Of a stretch of 64,000 nt of DNA, positions 45,296 through 55,977 are shown piece after piece (position 1 is the first letter of the stretch; every line of letters begins with the position of its first letter). Source of the DNA: Ryuthela nishihirai (taxonomy: Eukaryota > Arthropoda > Arachnida > Araneae > Heptathelidae). Made by a program: the position numbers and the translations under genes. Below the pieces are notes generated by a model, which was given only the letters and a program-made list of their open reading frames with translations, did no database searches and was not told the origin of the DNA. Location: contig JAWZYU010000013.1 of the NCBI GenBank assembly GCA_038380435.1, positions 12,847,901-12,911,900 of the forward strand. The letters are read 5' to 3'.

Positions 45296-46045
45296 AAATG
45301 ATGTCGATGAGATAATACATTAGGGCTGTTGGTGAGACTGTTAATAAAATAGGTTTGGTGATATGCAGAGAGAAAACTAACTTGATAAAAATTGGCAGAC
45401 TAGTTGGTCTTAAATCATTTTAAAAGATTTCGGCCTTGAGCAAGTATCTAATTATCTTCGGAGTTGTTTAACAGAAAAATGTGTGGCATGAGATGAAGAA
45501 TAGAGATTGCTGCTGGGACTTATGGAGAGTGTGGGCATAATAGGAGTGTACACCTAAACACTAAACGTAGGCTGCATAATTGTTTGGTTCTTTCTGAAGT
45601 TAGTTATGGTAGCGAAACGTAGACTCTTTGTAAACAGGGTAACAGGAATTTACCCTGTTTACAAATTTAAATTGTAATTTTCTAGATGCTTACGGCGCAT
45701 CTTGGGCATTAGGTGACATTGTAAGTAATGATGAGGATAGAAGGAGAAGTCATCAACCTCCTTTGAGCAACATTTTGTGTAGAGAGAGACCGTTGGTTTG
45801 GCTATGTTGCGTGCGTATGCATAACTATAGATTAGCGAATAATAGGGTTATGAAGAGTGTGTTTAAAGGCCTCAGGAAAAGGAAAAACCCTAAGACGTGA
45901 TGGGAAATGTCAAACAGGACCTTCCCAAAATTGGACTTTTGCAGCAGCTGTCGCTCAGAAGTGATGGGTGCTTAGAGGGCTAAATTGCATACTCTTGTTG
46001 CACCTAGGTAGCCCAAGGCTGCTTGAGGTGCAGGAAAATGAAAAA
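45296..46045 (+). pseudogene. Degenerate RTE fragment
   Basis: The DNA aligns with the 3' half of the RTE at 47195-47955. Shared blocks include GATGTCGATGAGAT, GGTTTGGTGATA.CAGAGA, AGTTATGGTAGCGAAAC, GAGAGA.TCCGTTGGTTTGGC-like sequence at 45783-45805 and GCCCAAGGCTGCTTGA near the end. Indels and stops are frequent, so it is an old copy upstream of, and in the same orientation as, the better RTE. A 16-bp inverted duplication is present at 45627-45665. Confidence 0.85.
45627..45665. repeat. Perfect inverted duplication inside RTE fragment
   Basis: TTTGTAAACAGGGTAA (45627-45642) and its exact reverse complement (45650-45665) with a 7-base spacer. The corresponding place in the intact RTE (near 47550) has only the first arm, so the second arm arose after divergence. 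Confidence 0.92.
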
Positions 46046-46363
46046 CTTCGCAACACACACTTTGGACATTTTTCAGATGGTGTCGTGACCCGTTGTTCGG
46101 ATCCTTTTCGACTGGGCCAGATGTGATGACCCAATTAAACAGAAGAGAGAGAGAGGACGATGTTGCTACTTAATTCACTTTCTGTGAATTCACAGATTCG
46201 CGGGTTTTTACGCCAGTGCCACTGTATGCCTCAACCTCGCTGCGTTGAATGAAGAATAACAATGGTTTATCAATTACTGCACGAGAATTATATAGAGACG
46301 ACACAATTTTTATTCACACTATATACAGCTACGTGCTGGGAATGAACTCCACTCCGTGGGCCT
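46046..46363. other. Unassigned, with LTR-border-like motif
   Basis: At 46072-46094 TTTTCA is followed two bases later by TGGTGTCGTGACCCG, which has the look of an LTR end and primer-binding site. The core TGGTGTCGTGACC recurs at 62019. No gag, pol or paired LTR is seen. Confidence 0.3.
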
Positions 46364-47966
46364 TTGGTTAGTTCTATTCCCATTGTTTGCAATGATGATA
46401 GATGCATTGGTGGCTTTAATGTTGTCCCTATAACACAATCTGAAGTTATTTTGGCTGTTTCTATACTTAAACCACATAAATCCCCAGGGGTAGATGAAAT
46501 TACTACAGAAATGCTTAGAGCTGGGAATATTTCGGTTACCACTTGGATGACTGAAATTTTGAATAACTTTTATGATAAAGGCATGGTTCTTAAAGATTTT
46601 ACCAGAGCTATTATTATCCCTATTTTCAAAAAAGGTGATCGCAGTTCTTGTGATAACTATAGGGGTATCAGCCTACTCTCTGTTCCAGGTAAAGTTCTTT
46701 CCATGATTGTGCTTGATAGAATTAAGAATCTGGTTGACAGGCAATTGCGTGATGAGCAATGTGGATTCAGAAGTGGTAGGGGATGTGTGGATCAGATATT
46801 TTCACTTAGGCAGATTCTTGAGAAATGTTTCGAGTTTCAGAAACCTTTGGTTGCTAGCTTTGTTGATTTCAAAAAGGCTTTCGTCTCTGTTGATCGTCAT
46901 AATTTGTGGTTGATTGTGAGATCATATGGTATACCAGACAAGTTAGTTAACATAATGAAAGCTCTCTATAATAACACTGAGTCGTGTGTGAGAGTTGGTA
47001 AGGCTTGTAGCAATTGGTTTAGTATTACTTCTGGTGTTCGACAAGGGTGCATTTTGTCTCCTTTTCTCTTTAGTTTGGTTGTTGATTATGTTATGCGAAA
47101 TTCACTTCGAGGGAAAGATTTTGGCCTTAAATGGGCTGGAGATACGAAAACTTCTGATTTAGATTATGCTGATGATTTAGCCCTTTTGGCAAATGATGTC
47201 GATGAGATGAACTCTTTCATTCGAGTTGTTGATGAGACTGGTAATAGAGTTTGTTTGGTGATAAACAGAGATAAAACTAAAGTGATGAAAATTGGTCAGT
47301 CAGGCTGTGATTCAGTTCATCTGAATGGTTGCAGTCTTGAGCAGGTGTCCCAGTTTAATTATCTTGGGAGCTATGTAACAGATAATGGGGATGTGCGGCA
47401 TGAGATTAACAGACGAGTAGGGATTGCTGCCGGGACTTTTAAGAATCTATGGAGAGTGTGGAGAAATAGGTGTATACACCTAAAGACTAAAATTATACTG
47501 TATAATAGTTTGGTTCTTTCTAGGGTTTGTTATGGCAGTGAAACTTGGATGCTTTGTAAACAAGATAACAGGAAACTAGATGCTTTTGATTCCAGATGCT
47601 TACGCAGTATCTTGGGCATTAGGTGGTTCAACTTTGTAACTAATGATGAGGTTAGGCAAAGGAGTTTGCAACCTCCTTTAAGCAGCATATTGTGCAGAGA
47701 GAGACTCCGTTGGTTTGGCCATGTTGCCCGTATGAATAATTATAGATTGGCGAATAGGGTTATGAACAGTGTGCCTAAAGGCCTGAGAAAGAAGGGGAGA
47801 CCTAGGATGCGGTGGGCAGACAATGTCAAACAGGACCTTGTTAGAATTGGTGTGCAGTGGCCAGATGCAGCAGATGTAGCTCAGGACAGACTTGCTTGGA
47901 GAACTAAATTGCACGGTCTGGTTGGACCTCCCGTAGCCCATGGCTGCTTGAAGATGATGATGATGT
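46364..47966 (+). mobile_element. 5'-truncated RTE element ending in GATGATGATGATG
   Basis: RTE elements characteristically end in short tandem repeats rather than poly(A). Here the coding end GCCCATGGCTGCTTGAAG runs into GATGATGATGATG at 47953-47965. The upstream border is not defined. Confidence 0.85.
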
Positions 47967-48214
47967 TAGTTATTCTGAAACCATTGAGTTTACTTACCTG
48001 TAGGAGACGTTGCCCATTGCCATTGCATCTACCAATACCAAAAGGTCCTATCACCCCTCCCCAAAGGTCAGAGTCAGTACCAACTTTGACATTGAAGTCA
48101 CCAAGAACAAGGGTAATATCTCCTTTCTTGACAGACATTTCAGTGTATGTAATACAATATGGGACTGAAATTGATTCTATGAGCGTTACCTGTGCTCAAC
48201 ACTTTGTTGGATGA
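46364..48214 (+). CDS. RTE-type reverse transcriptase ORF (longest in window)
   Basis: This is a 616-codon uninterrupted frame; true RTE sequence ends at about 47966 and the rest is antisense of a neighbouring endonuclease fragment. RT motifs are HKSPGVDEI, DNYRGISLLSVPGKVLS, DEQCGFRSGRGCVDQI, SFVDFKKAFVSVDRHNLW (motif A; the usual AFDSVD is AFVSVD), VRQGCILSPFLF (motif B) and LDYADDLALL (motif C). RTE hallmarks follow: YLGSYVT, CYGSETWML, RERLRWFGHVARM and KGRPRMRWADNVKQDL. Only the RT and thumb are present. The endonuclease is absent, so the copy is 5'-truncated and cannot move alone. The ORF start shown is not a natural start. The open frame suggests recent insertion. Confidence 0.9.
   Translation: MVSSIPIVCNDDRCIGGFNVVPITQSEVILAVSILKPHKSPGVDEITTEMLRAGNISVTTWMTEILNNFYDKGMVLKDFTRAIIIPIFKKGDRSSCDNYRGISLLSVPGKVLSMIVLDRIKNLVDRQLRDEQCGFRSGRGCVDQIFSLRQILEKCFEFQKPLVASFVDFKKAFVSVDRHNLWLIVRSYGIPDKLVNIMKALYNNTESCVRVGKACSNWFSITSGVRQGCILSPFLFSLVVDYVMRNSLRGKDFGLKWAGDTKTSDLDYADDLALLANDVDEMNSFIRVVDETGNRVCLVINRDKTKVMKIGQSGCDSVHLNGCSLEQVSQFNYLGSYVTDNGDVRHEINRRVGIAAGTFKNLWRVWRNRCIHLKTKIILYNSLVLSRVCYGSETWMLCKQDNRKLDAFDSRCLRSILGIRWFNFVTNDEVRQRSLQPPLSSILCRERLRWFGHVARMNNYRLANRVMNSVPKGLRKKGRPRMRWADNVKQDLVRIGVQWPDAADVAQDRLAWRTKLHGLVGPPVAHGCLKMMMMLVILKPLSLLTCRRRCPLPLHLPIPKGPITPPQRSESVPTLTLKSPRTRVISPFLTDISVYVIQYGTEIDSMSVTCAQHFVG
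47967..48138 (-). pseudogene. Inverted RTE endonuclease fragment
   Basis: The minus-strand frame 48138-47967 reads SVKKGDITLVLGDFNVKVG, then GVIGPFGIGRCNGNGQRLL and KLNGFRITN. This is the APE endonuclease of an RTE element, including the DFN active-site motif. It is cut off right after ITN where it meets the plus-strand RTE tail. It therefore faces the RTE RT tail-to-tail and lacks its own 3' part. Confidence 0.85.
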
Positions 48215-48375
48215 AATGGCAGATTCTGCAATCGGCTCATCGTACCTTGCTCGTTTAAGGTTTCCAAGAAAGGGTTACCTCACTTCGATGCGCTAAACGA
48301 ACGTGACTATTGCCGCATCACGTGCTCCCCTCTCTCGATGATTCACATCCTAACCCCTCCAGCTATACGAAGGGA

Positions 48376-48731
48376 TTCCGTTGTTTTACCACTGCGCGGC
48401 ACGTTTTCCCACAAAATGGGTAAATGGCCAGGTCACAAGGACCCCGAAAGCTCAGAGAAAGTTGGTGGAGGGGACCCACTGGAACAGCAGCTCCCGTCAA
48501 GGCCATCCAGCGTGTTCTTTAACGTGCACAGGGTATGGTTCTCCCGCACACGGCACCACTGCTTAATGTCCCATTAGACGGACGGCGGCCTTTTCAATAC
48601 CATACCTACTGACCGAAGTTAGGGCGGAGAGTTTTGCGGAGATAAATCTCAACGCAGACCCAGCTGGGACTCGAACCTGGGAACTGCATATTAGAAGCCT
48701 AGCGCGCTACCGACTGAGCAACCTCAGCCCT
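48376..48731 (-). mobile_element. SINE1 copy with target-site duplication
   Basis: Minus-strand SINE1, somewhat diverged, bordered by TATACGAAGGGA at 48364-48375 and 48732-48743 (perfect 12 bases). A deletion removes part of the GACAGATGG block. Confidence 0.92.
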
Positions 48732-48743
48732 TATACGAAGGGA

Positions 48744-49465
48744 GTAGTGCAACAAAGCAATAAAACCATTTGCTCTGCTCGCTTCGCTTGCTTCTGCTGT
48801 GAGCATCTGGAAATTGCACAGTTAGGCGACGAATGACGACTGATGAGCAACATTCCCATGTAAGAAGACACTTCTGAAAAAATTCATATAGCAGAGATAT
48901 ATGTAATAATTAAGATAACAAGACAAATCAGAGGGATACGACAATAACCCAAGAACTCTTTCCATCTGATTGGGCGGTTTGAAAATGTGGTCGTTTCTCT
49001 CGGTTCTCTTCGCCATTGAGAATGCAGCAACAATAGAGGCCCGGAAAGGAATCCTTTCAAGAGTTAAAGAAATGCTGCACTTAACTCCACCGGAAATTCT
49101 GTTGTAATTAACGAAAAGTCTTTCTCGGCAACTCATGGATAATGTAAATAGCTTAATAAAAAGGAGGAAAAACGCTCCCAATTCCTCCTAAGCAGGCGCA
49201 TTTACTAGATTACAAGAGATAAAGTAGGGTAGCAATCTCCTTAAAAGGTCAAGGGTGAGAACAAATGAACTGGGCCGTTCTTTGGGTATCGAATCGATCA
49301 CACGAAGGGACTGAGAAAAACTTTCCTTTTCCTTTCCCCTTGAGAAGAACGGTTTACTCTTCAGAAGGACCACGGTTATGGTTTTCCGCTGATTACCCTC
49401 AGAAAGCGGAATGCATATCTGTCTTGGAATTCAGAATGTGGAATGCATATCTGTCTTGTCTTTAT
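48744..49465. other. No gene; 19-bp direct repeat at 49408-49458
   Basis: GGAATGCATATCTGTCTTG occurs at 49408-49426 and again at 49440-49458, exact, 13 bases apart. Otherwise no feature is recognised. Confidence 0.6.
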
Positions 49466-49743
49466 CCCGCCCTGCCCACGGTCAGTAGGGGACACCGATG
49501 GGCTTGGAAAGGCCGCCGTCCGTTGGATGGGACGTGAAGCCGTGGCACCGTGTGCGGGAGAGCCATACCCTGTGCACGTTAAAGAACACGCTGGATGGCC
49601 TTGACGGGAGGCTACCATCTGTCTCCCAACAGCTGTTCCAGTGGGTCCCCTCCCCCAACCTTCTCTGAGCCTTCGGGGTCATGTGACCTGGCCATTTAGC
49701 TCATGGTGTTCAAAAAAGTACCGCTCAGAGGTAAAACAACCCA
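49466..49743 (+). mobile_element. 5'-truncated SINE1
   Basis: The copy starts inside the body at CCCGCCCTGCCCACGG and runs to ACAACCCAA. The tRNA head is missing. The sequence is close to the consensus formed by the other copies. I see no clear target-site duplication. Confidence 0.92.
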
Positions 49744-50780
49744 ATCTGAACTTTTCATGAGATCATTAGGGAATGTCTCCCTTAGTGCTCAAAATCACGA
49801 TGCCTAGATTATTGAACAATTTCAGCTCATTCTACAAAAATCGTTCAGAATTGTTAAAAAAAAAAGTTTCCTTCTCAGTCGCCTGATGAATCATTCTGTC
49901 AAAATAAAAGCACCGAAGCATTACAACTTCTGCGAAAGAATTGATTTCGAGGACTTATTCCGTGCCGTGTATTTACAGGGTTTGATTTTCTATATTCATC
50001 CATTAAGTGCAATGTAAATAAAAAGTGATTTAAACTATTATAATTATTGCGCTGAAGTAATAAAAGATAAGAATGTATAAATTACCAATCGTTTGACAGA
50101 GTTGGTGATCAGATGTAAGAAATTGAGAGTATTAAAGCGAATTAAGGAAATTGATGAAAATGATGGTTGGCGGGAAAGCTTCCAGATAATGTAAGAGAAG
50201 GAAATGCGCGAGCTGTGGGGATAGACGGATGGATAAAGAGAAGGAAAATTCTTAGAAGAGAAAAGGATTGACGCAGACAGAAACAGCGTCGTGGGTTTCA
50301 TCACCCGGAAGTGAATTCTTTCCTCGTCAGATTTTGCGTCGACTTTCAATGACGTAATGTAAAGCGAAAAAAAAGATGTCCGTGAATTTTCTGTGGGGAA
50401 AGAAAAACTCTTGAAAGAGATGGTTTCTTTTTTTTTGTTTCACGTTGCAATAAAAAAATATTTTTTAAACAAACTCTTTTAATTCACTGGCCCCTTCCCA
50501 TCCTGCAGTGAGAGCGGCGAATCTCCCTGACGTCTTACATTCGTTGCCACTTTTGAGAATAAAAATAGCTGAGATGCACTTTGGGTGAACTGCGTCGTTG
50601 GGATTAGGTTAATCCTAACCCAAATGCAAACTTTGAAGGATTTAATGTAGAAAGGAAATCAAATGCAGTAAACTGAAAGACGATGATCAGGGATTCACAA
50701 ATAAATAGACAATGAAAGCATTTTAGAAGCTAATTCTTAAAATCTTAAGCAAACACCAATATTCTAATATAAATAATAAA
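49744..50780. other. No gene seen
   Basis: Nothing recognised; no open frame with a domain. Confidence 0.5.
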
Positions 50781-50966
50781 ATGCCCCCTCAAGCAGCTGC
50801 TTGCCACAGAGGTCTGACAGGAACCTGTCAGTTTATATGCCAGAGTAGAAAGATCTGTGAGGATAGCAGGACCTCGGCAGAAAAACATTACTACATCCAT
50901 GCCTACCCGGGGCTCGAACCCAGGTCCCTTAGATCACGTAGCCAAGCGTGCTAACCACTCGGCCAT
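50781..50966 (-). mobile_element. SINE2 near-complete copy
   Basis: Minus-strand copy that best shows SINE2 order. In element sense this is box A (GCCGAGTGGTTAGCACGC), box B (GGGTTCGAGCCCC), TTTTTCTGCCGAGGTCC, CTGACAGG...CCTGTCAG hairpin, CAAGCAGCTGCTTG palindrome, then GAGGGGGCATTTTATTATT. Confidence 0.9.
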
Positions 50967-53236
50967 GCAGTAGGTTATTTTGAGTCTTTCATAATCAGTA
51001 CGAAAGCTTGCTCTTTGAAGTTACTATTCTTCGTGTTACTATCGACCATTCGTTATTAATGATAGCAAATAACAGAAGAGTTCATAACACGAAATCAATT
51101 TCCTGTGAATTGCTTTCATTGGCGACTTAGCGAAGAGTAAATGTTGCCTTTACTTTCGTTGATTGCGTTGCATGATCTTTTAGCAGCAAAGGTCACTTTC
51201 CTTTGAGTCGACGCTCACTCTGAAACGAATTTCAACTTGCCGAAATGATGATTCACGGATGAGCTACAAAATCTTTTGAGCCTAAGCGATGGAGATCAGA
51301 TGCATGCTTATATAGAGGGCGCTTTGTGTGCTTAGGGCTCACTTCTGTTTTATAAATTGGAAGCAGAAAAAATTCTCTCTTGGAAGACAAACACCGCCAT
51401 TCTACTTGCATTGACGTCATCGTTCCATCAACACTAACGGGGGATAATTACGAGCTCGTGCATTATTCTGAAAAAAATGTTTCTCGAAGATTATTTTTGA
51501 AACAGATGATTGTATGGATGAAAAAAGTGGCAACGACATATTTTAACTTGAGGAATAAAAAGCAATGACCAGCTCAGTTTGTGAGTTTATAAATAATTCC
51601 TTTTAACCTCGTGGAAGTGAAATATGCAACTCTTTGGAGAAATGTGAAATTTTAATCACATTATTTTTTTTTTGCTGTTATTCTCGTGCAATCCAAAATG
51701 CCATTTCATGTCTCCAAGCGGGAATGTCTGCCCTTTTGCGCGTTCCGCCGAATAGGCAGCTTAAGAAAAAGGCTGAAAGCTTCTTTTCGGAAAGATTTCG
51801 CTAAACAGGCCTCACGTGCATTCTTCCGAAGCAGAGGGCAGTCTCTCGGATTAGATTTTGAAGTTTCATCAACATCCCCTTTAAATTGAGCATTCTAGCT
51901 AAACGTATATAAAATACTCTCTGCCATCGTTTATATAATATATTACTACATTTAATATTCATAACTTATATTTAGTATTCATACCACGAGAAAAGAGAGC
52001 GAGAAGCAGAACGCAAAGCCCGAATTTCTACTTTGAAAAATGGCTTCGTATTAAAAGAGAACGAGTAAGAATCATGAATCATCCGAAGTTAAAAGTGATC
52101 TCCGTGAGGTAGGATTTAATAATCGACTTGGGAGATTAAGAGTGCCTCCGATTGACGCTTTGCCAGATTTCAGAGATGAGTCGATCACTTTTAACCTAGG
52201 AGAGATGAAAAGTGCCCAGCCTCTACTGCGCAAACTCTGAGTCTCCTTAATCGCCATTGATGCTAAGTTGCTCTATCCTAATATCAATTTCCGCTTCTGT
52301 GAAGTCCTAAAAGTCAATTTAACAGTCAATTGAATGCAGAAAAGCAAATAACTGTTAACCATATTCCTTCACCGTCTCAATTTTGCTTTCAGGACACGAA
52401 ATCTTTCGAATTTCGATGCATTAGGAATCTATATTCAGGGATAGAAATTTTCAGGCAAGCGCTTCGACATCTTCCTTGTGTGAAGCGCGGCACCATCCTT
52501 CATCTGAAACAGCGCAGCGGGATCTCAGAATCCCTCGGTTATGAATTGACCTTCCTCCCTGTCGAGGCTTATCAGTGGTCGAATGAGTTTCGATTCCATA
52601 CGAAGTTGAGCTTCAGAAAGCGTCGATATTTGAGCTTTCTTGTTGCCGAGGTTCAGACACTTGAAAAGGCCTCCTCATTTACGACAACGTCATTCTTTGG
52701 CATCCTATGAGGCATGCGAGAAAGGAGGATCATTGGAGGAAAGTTATTCCGCTCCAGAAACCCATGATCTAACCTCGACATGCTAATCCTTCAGGATTAA
52801 AATCATACTTAACTTAATGAATCTCCTCCTTCAAATTTCCCAGCCACCCAAAGAAAGAGAAAGTGTGGCCCTTTTGTAGGTTTATACTCGTGCAATTTGT
52901 GAACAGATCTTTATTCGCCCATTCTGTGAGTAAACGGTTCATGAAGAGATCGTCTATTTTATGAAATGAAGTCTACACATCGAAGAAACAAACAAGAGAT
53001 TTGTTGTCATCCACTTTAAACGACAACATCGAATTCAAACTTGATTACTTGCAACAACACAAAAAGTAAGATTAATTAATTAAGGAGGCATTTTCATAAC
53101 GCAGAGCGCATCGTGAAATTTTTTGTTTAAGAATTTAAACCAAGGTTAGCCAGAAGATAAAATCAAGATTAAAAATAAACAGCTAAGAAGAAAATTAAAG
53201 AGCATTTGAGCTTCTCTCAAATGCAAGTGATTATTA
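50967..53236. other. No gene; 13-bp inverted repeat at 52088-52195
   Basis: GTTAAAAGTGATC (52088-52100) and its exact reverse complement (52183-52195) enclose 82 bases. Frames up to 126 codons (52330-52710) have no domain. Confidence 0.5.
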
Positions 53237-53240
53237 TTAA

Positions 53241-53714
53241 CCCTTTCACGACCAAGGGAAACATTTTTCCCATTTTAAAATTGGTGATTGTCGTATTTAA
53301 TTATAACCTTATCTGCATTTTTATACAGAATGTCAAAATAGAACGTATGCCGAACGCAATTACGTAAACGGAAACGTTTAGAAAACAAAAACCTCACTAC
53401 CAAAAGAAATTGCTTCGCAGAATATCATAATTACCACATCATTTTGTATAGTAATTTTATTTCATAATTTTGTATTATTTTAGTTAACATTTTGTTCTAA
53501 TAAATCAATAAATAAAAGACATTGCATAATAAGCCTAACCATAATTTGTGTTACCTTTATAGTCCATTGGGAAAAATATTTCCATAAAATTCCAAAAAAA
53601 CTACACATTGTTATGTATTTTTCTTATGATTTTTATTTATTTTACGTCTAACAAACTAAAATAAACAGTTACATACTAATATTTACTCTTAGAAACCTTA
53701 TGGTCCTGAAAGGG
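53241..53714. mobile_element. piggyBac-type MITE
   Basis: The element is bordered by TTAA (53237-53240 and 53715-53718), the canonical piggyBac target duplication. Terminal inverted repeats are CCCTTTCACGACC at the left and CCCTTTCAGGACC at the right (reverse complement), 12 of 13 identical; CCCTTT ends are typical of the family. A GGGAAA-A-TTTTCCC-like inner inverted repeat follows each terminus. The 474-bp interior is AT-rich and non-coding, so it is non-autonomous. Confidence 0.87.
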
Positions 53715-53759
53715 TTAACAGTGTTCAGAGCCTAGAGGATTTGGTAAAAGAAGGCTAAA

Positions 53760-55977
53760 ATAATTGTCTGTCGTAAATTTAAATAGTTTTCTTTTGCTCC
53801 TTTTAATATTTATGCCAGATATTGTTGAGAATGATGAGGTAGATAAGGAATTGTATTGTGATGACTTAACTGATGTGAATGTTTGGTTTCAAGGGTCGGA
53901 TGATAAAATGTTAAAATTGATGTATTTAAATATTAGATCACTGAAAAAAATATTGGGATAATTTACTAGTTCATATTGAACTTCTTGAATTCCAGTTGGA
54001 TTTGATTGTTTTGGTTGAGACTATGGTAACTGAACAGGAATCATCTATTTAATATTAAAGGGTATGAGAAAGATTATTCTAAAGGCAAAAGAAAATAAAC
54101 AACGTAGGAAAATAATTTTTTATCTAAACAAAATTAATTTAGTACAACTGGATGAACCTATTGCAGAATCAGCAGAAACAATAATCACTAAATTATTAAT
54201 TAATAATATTGAAATTAATATCATCGCAGTATATAGATCTCCTAGTAAAAATATTAACTGGTTCCTAAAAGAAATATCTGAGTATTTATTAAAAAGGGCA
54301 GGAATTAAAAATTTAATTATTGTTATGATATTAATATTGATGTGGCAAATACTAATAAATATGGTTGTGATATGTATTTAAATACTTTGATTGAATTTCG
54401 TTTAGAACAAATAGTTAAGGGTTTTACTAGAGAGGACGAAACATTAACTAAATTTACAAGGACGTTAATTGATCATGTTTTGGTTTAAACAAGAAGTTTT
54501 GATGTTAAAAGCAAAATATATAGAAATAAATTTGCAGACCATTATGGTATCTTAATTAAGATTTTGAAAAAGAATATTAGCTCTAATGATGTTACATTTT
54601 TGAAAGAGGATTCAAACCTAGGTTTTAAAAAAATTTATAATGATACTCTTATTATTCAAAAATTGCAAATGACATAGTGGAATGATATAGTTGATGAAGA
54701 TATGAGCACAGAATTAGTATATCAGAAAATATTAAGTAAAACTGATGAAATTCGGAAAAATTCTTGTTGTAGTAAACAAATTAATAATTGAAAAACTAAG
54801 AGAATAAGGAAAGAATGGATTACAGATGACATTATTTTAGCAATTAAAAATCGAGATAAATTATGGAAAAGATAAAATTTTGTTTATTATTTACATTATC
54901 TTTATGACTTATATAAAATGGAAAGAAATAAGGTAAACATCATTATAAGGAACCAAAAACGCATATTTCATTCAAATAAATTAGCAATTAATAAAGGTAA
55001 TAATACGAGGACGTGGGAATTAATGATATTATTGATGATAAAAAATAGGATGTCAATCGACGAAAATGTTGAAAGACACTTGGTTAGACATAACACTCCA
55101 AAAGAAATTCTAAATAGTTTTGTTAAGTTTTTTGTAACAACTATTAGTGAGATACAAACAGAATTTGCGACGGTGAATACTAAGTCAGATAAGGTTTACG
55201 AATTATGTTACATAAATAAGAATTCTATCACTAGCTAGTAACTTCGATGTTGCCAAAATTATAGATCACTTAAAATATAACACATCTCCTGGATTTGACA
55301 ATATTAAATCAAAATACATAAAGGAAAGTAAATGCAATTTTGTTCACGTAATAACAATTTTTATAAATAAAATTTTCGAAAACTCGCAAATCCCAATAGC
55401 TATGAAAATTGGAATTATTCGTCCGATATATAAAAGTGGATCAAAAACGAATTTTAATAATTATAGACCAATCACTCTATTAGCAATTTTTAATAATATA
55501 ATAGAAAATACGTTGGAGATCGCTTGCAAAATTTTTTTGAATAAAATAAATTTTCTGTGAAGTCAGCAATTTGGGTTCCGTAAAGGTATGGGAACACAGT
55601 CTTTTAGAAGATCTTATTAATAATATTAATATTAATTTAAATATAGGAAAAAAATGCGTTGCGGTATTTATGGACTTAAATAAAGCATTTGATTCAGTTG
55701 ACATTGATATCTTGCTACAGAAATTATATTTACTTGGTATAAGAGGGAATTTTTTTGAATGGTTTGAAAGCTACTTATTACATAGAGAAATAGTTATGAA
55801 AATAAATGATAATTTTAGCGATTAATTTCAGATCGATTTTGGAATTCCACAAGGATCTATTCTCGGCCTTATGCTATTTCAAATATACATAAATGACTTG
55901 GCTAATATTGATTTCGATAGTAAATTATACATGTATGCTGATGATACAGTGCTAATCAACTTCCACTCTGATATTTT
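53760..55977 (+). pseudogene. LINE D, 5' part: endonuclease to RT palm
   Basis: A decayed CR1/Jockey-like ORF2. The endonuclease start LKLMYLNIRSLKK lies at 53907-53945, then LDLIVLVETMV, INIIAVYRSPSKN (54217) and LIDHVL (54461). The linker contains KEWITDDIILAIKNRDKLW (54811-54865). RT blocks are TSPGFDNIKSKYI, NNYRPITLLAIF, QQFGFRKGMGTQ, VFMDLNKAFDSVDIDILL (motif A), [10 protein letters not shown] (motif B) and [10 protein letters not shown] (motif C, 55929-55955). Many stops and frameshifts interrupt it. The palm is cut right after YADD by an inverted LINE tail. Confidence 0.85.

Noticed and set aside
47967..48138. Inverted endonuclease explained by twin priming of the adjacent RTE
   Set aside because: Twin priming puts the inverted part upstream of the 3' end; here it lies downstream, so a separate event is required.
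48840..48890. Hammerhead-ribozyme-like CTGATGAG core
   Set aside because: The matching GAAAC segment and flanking helices are not found at suitable positions.
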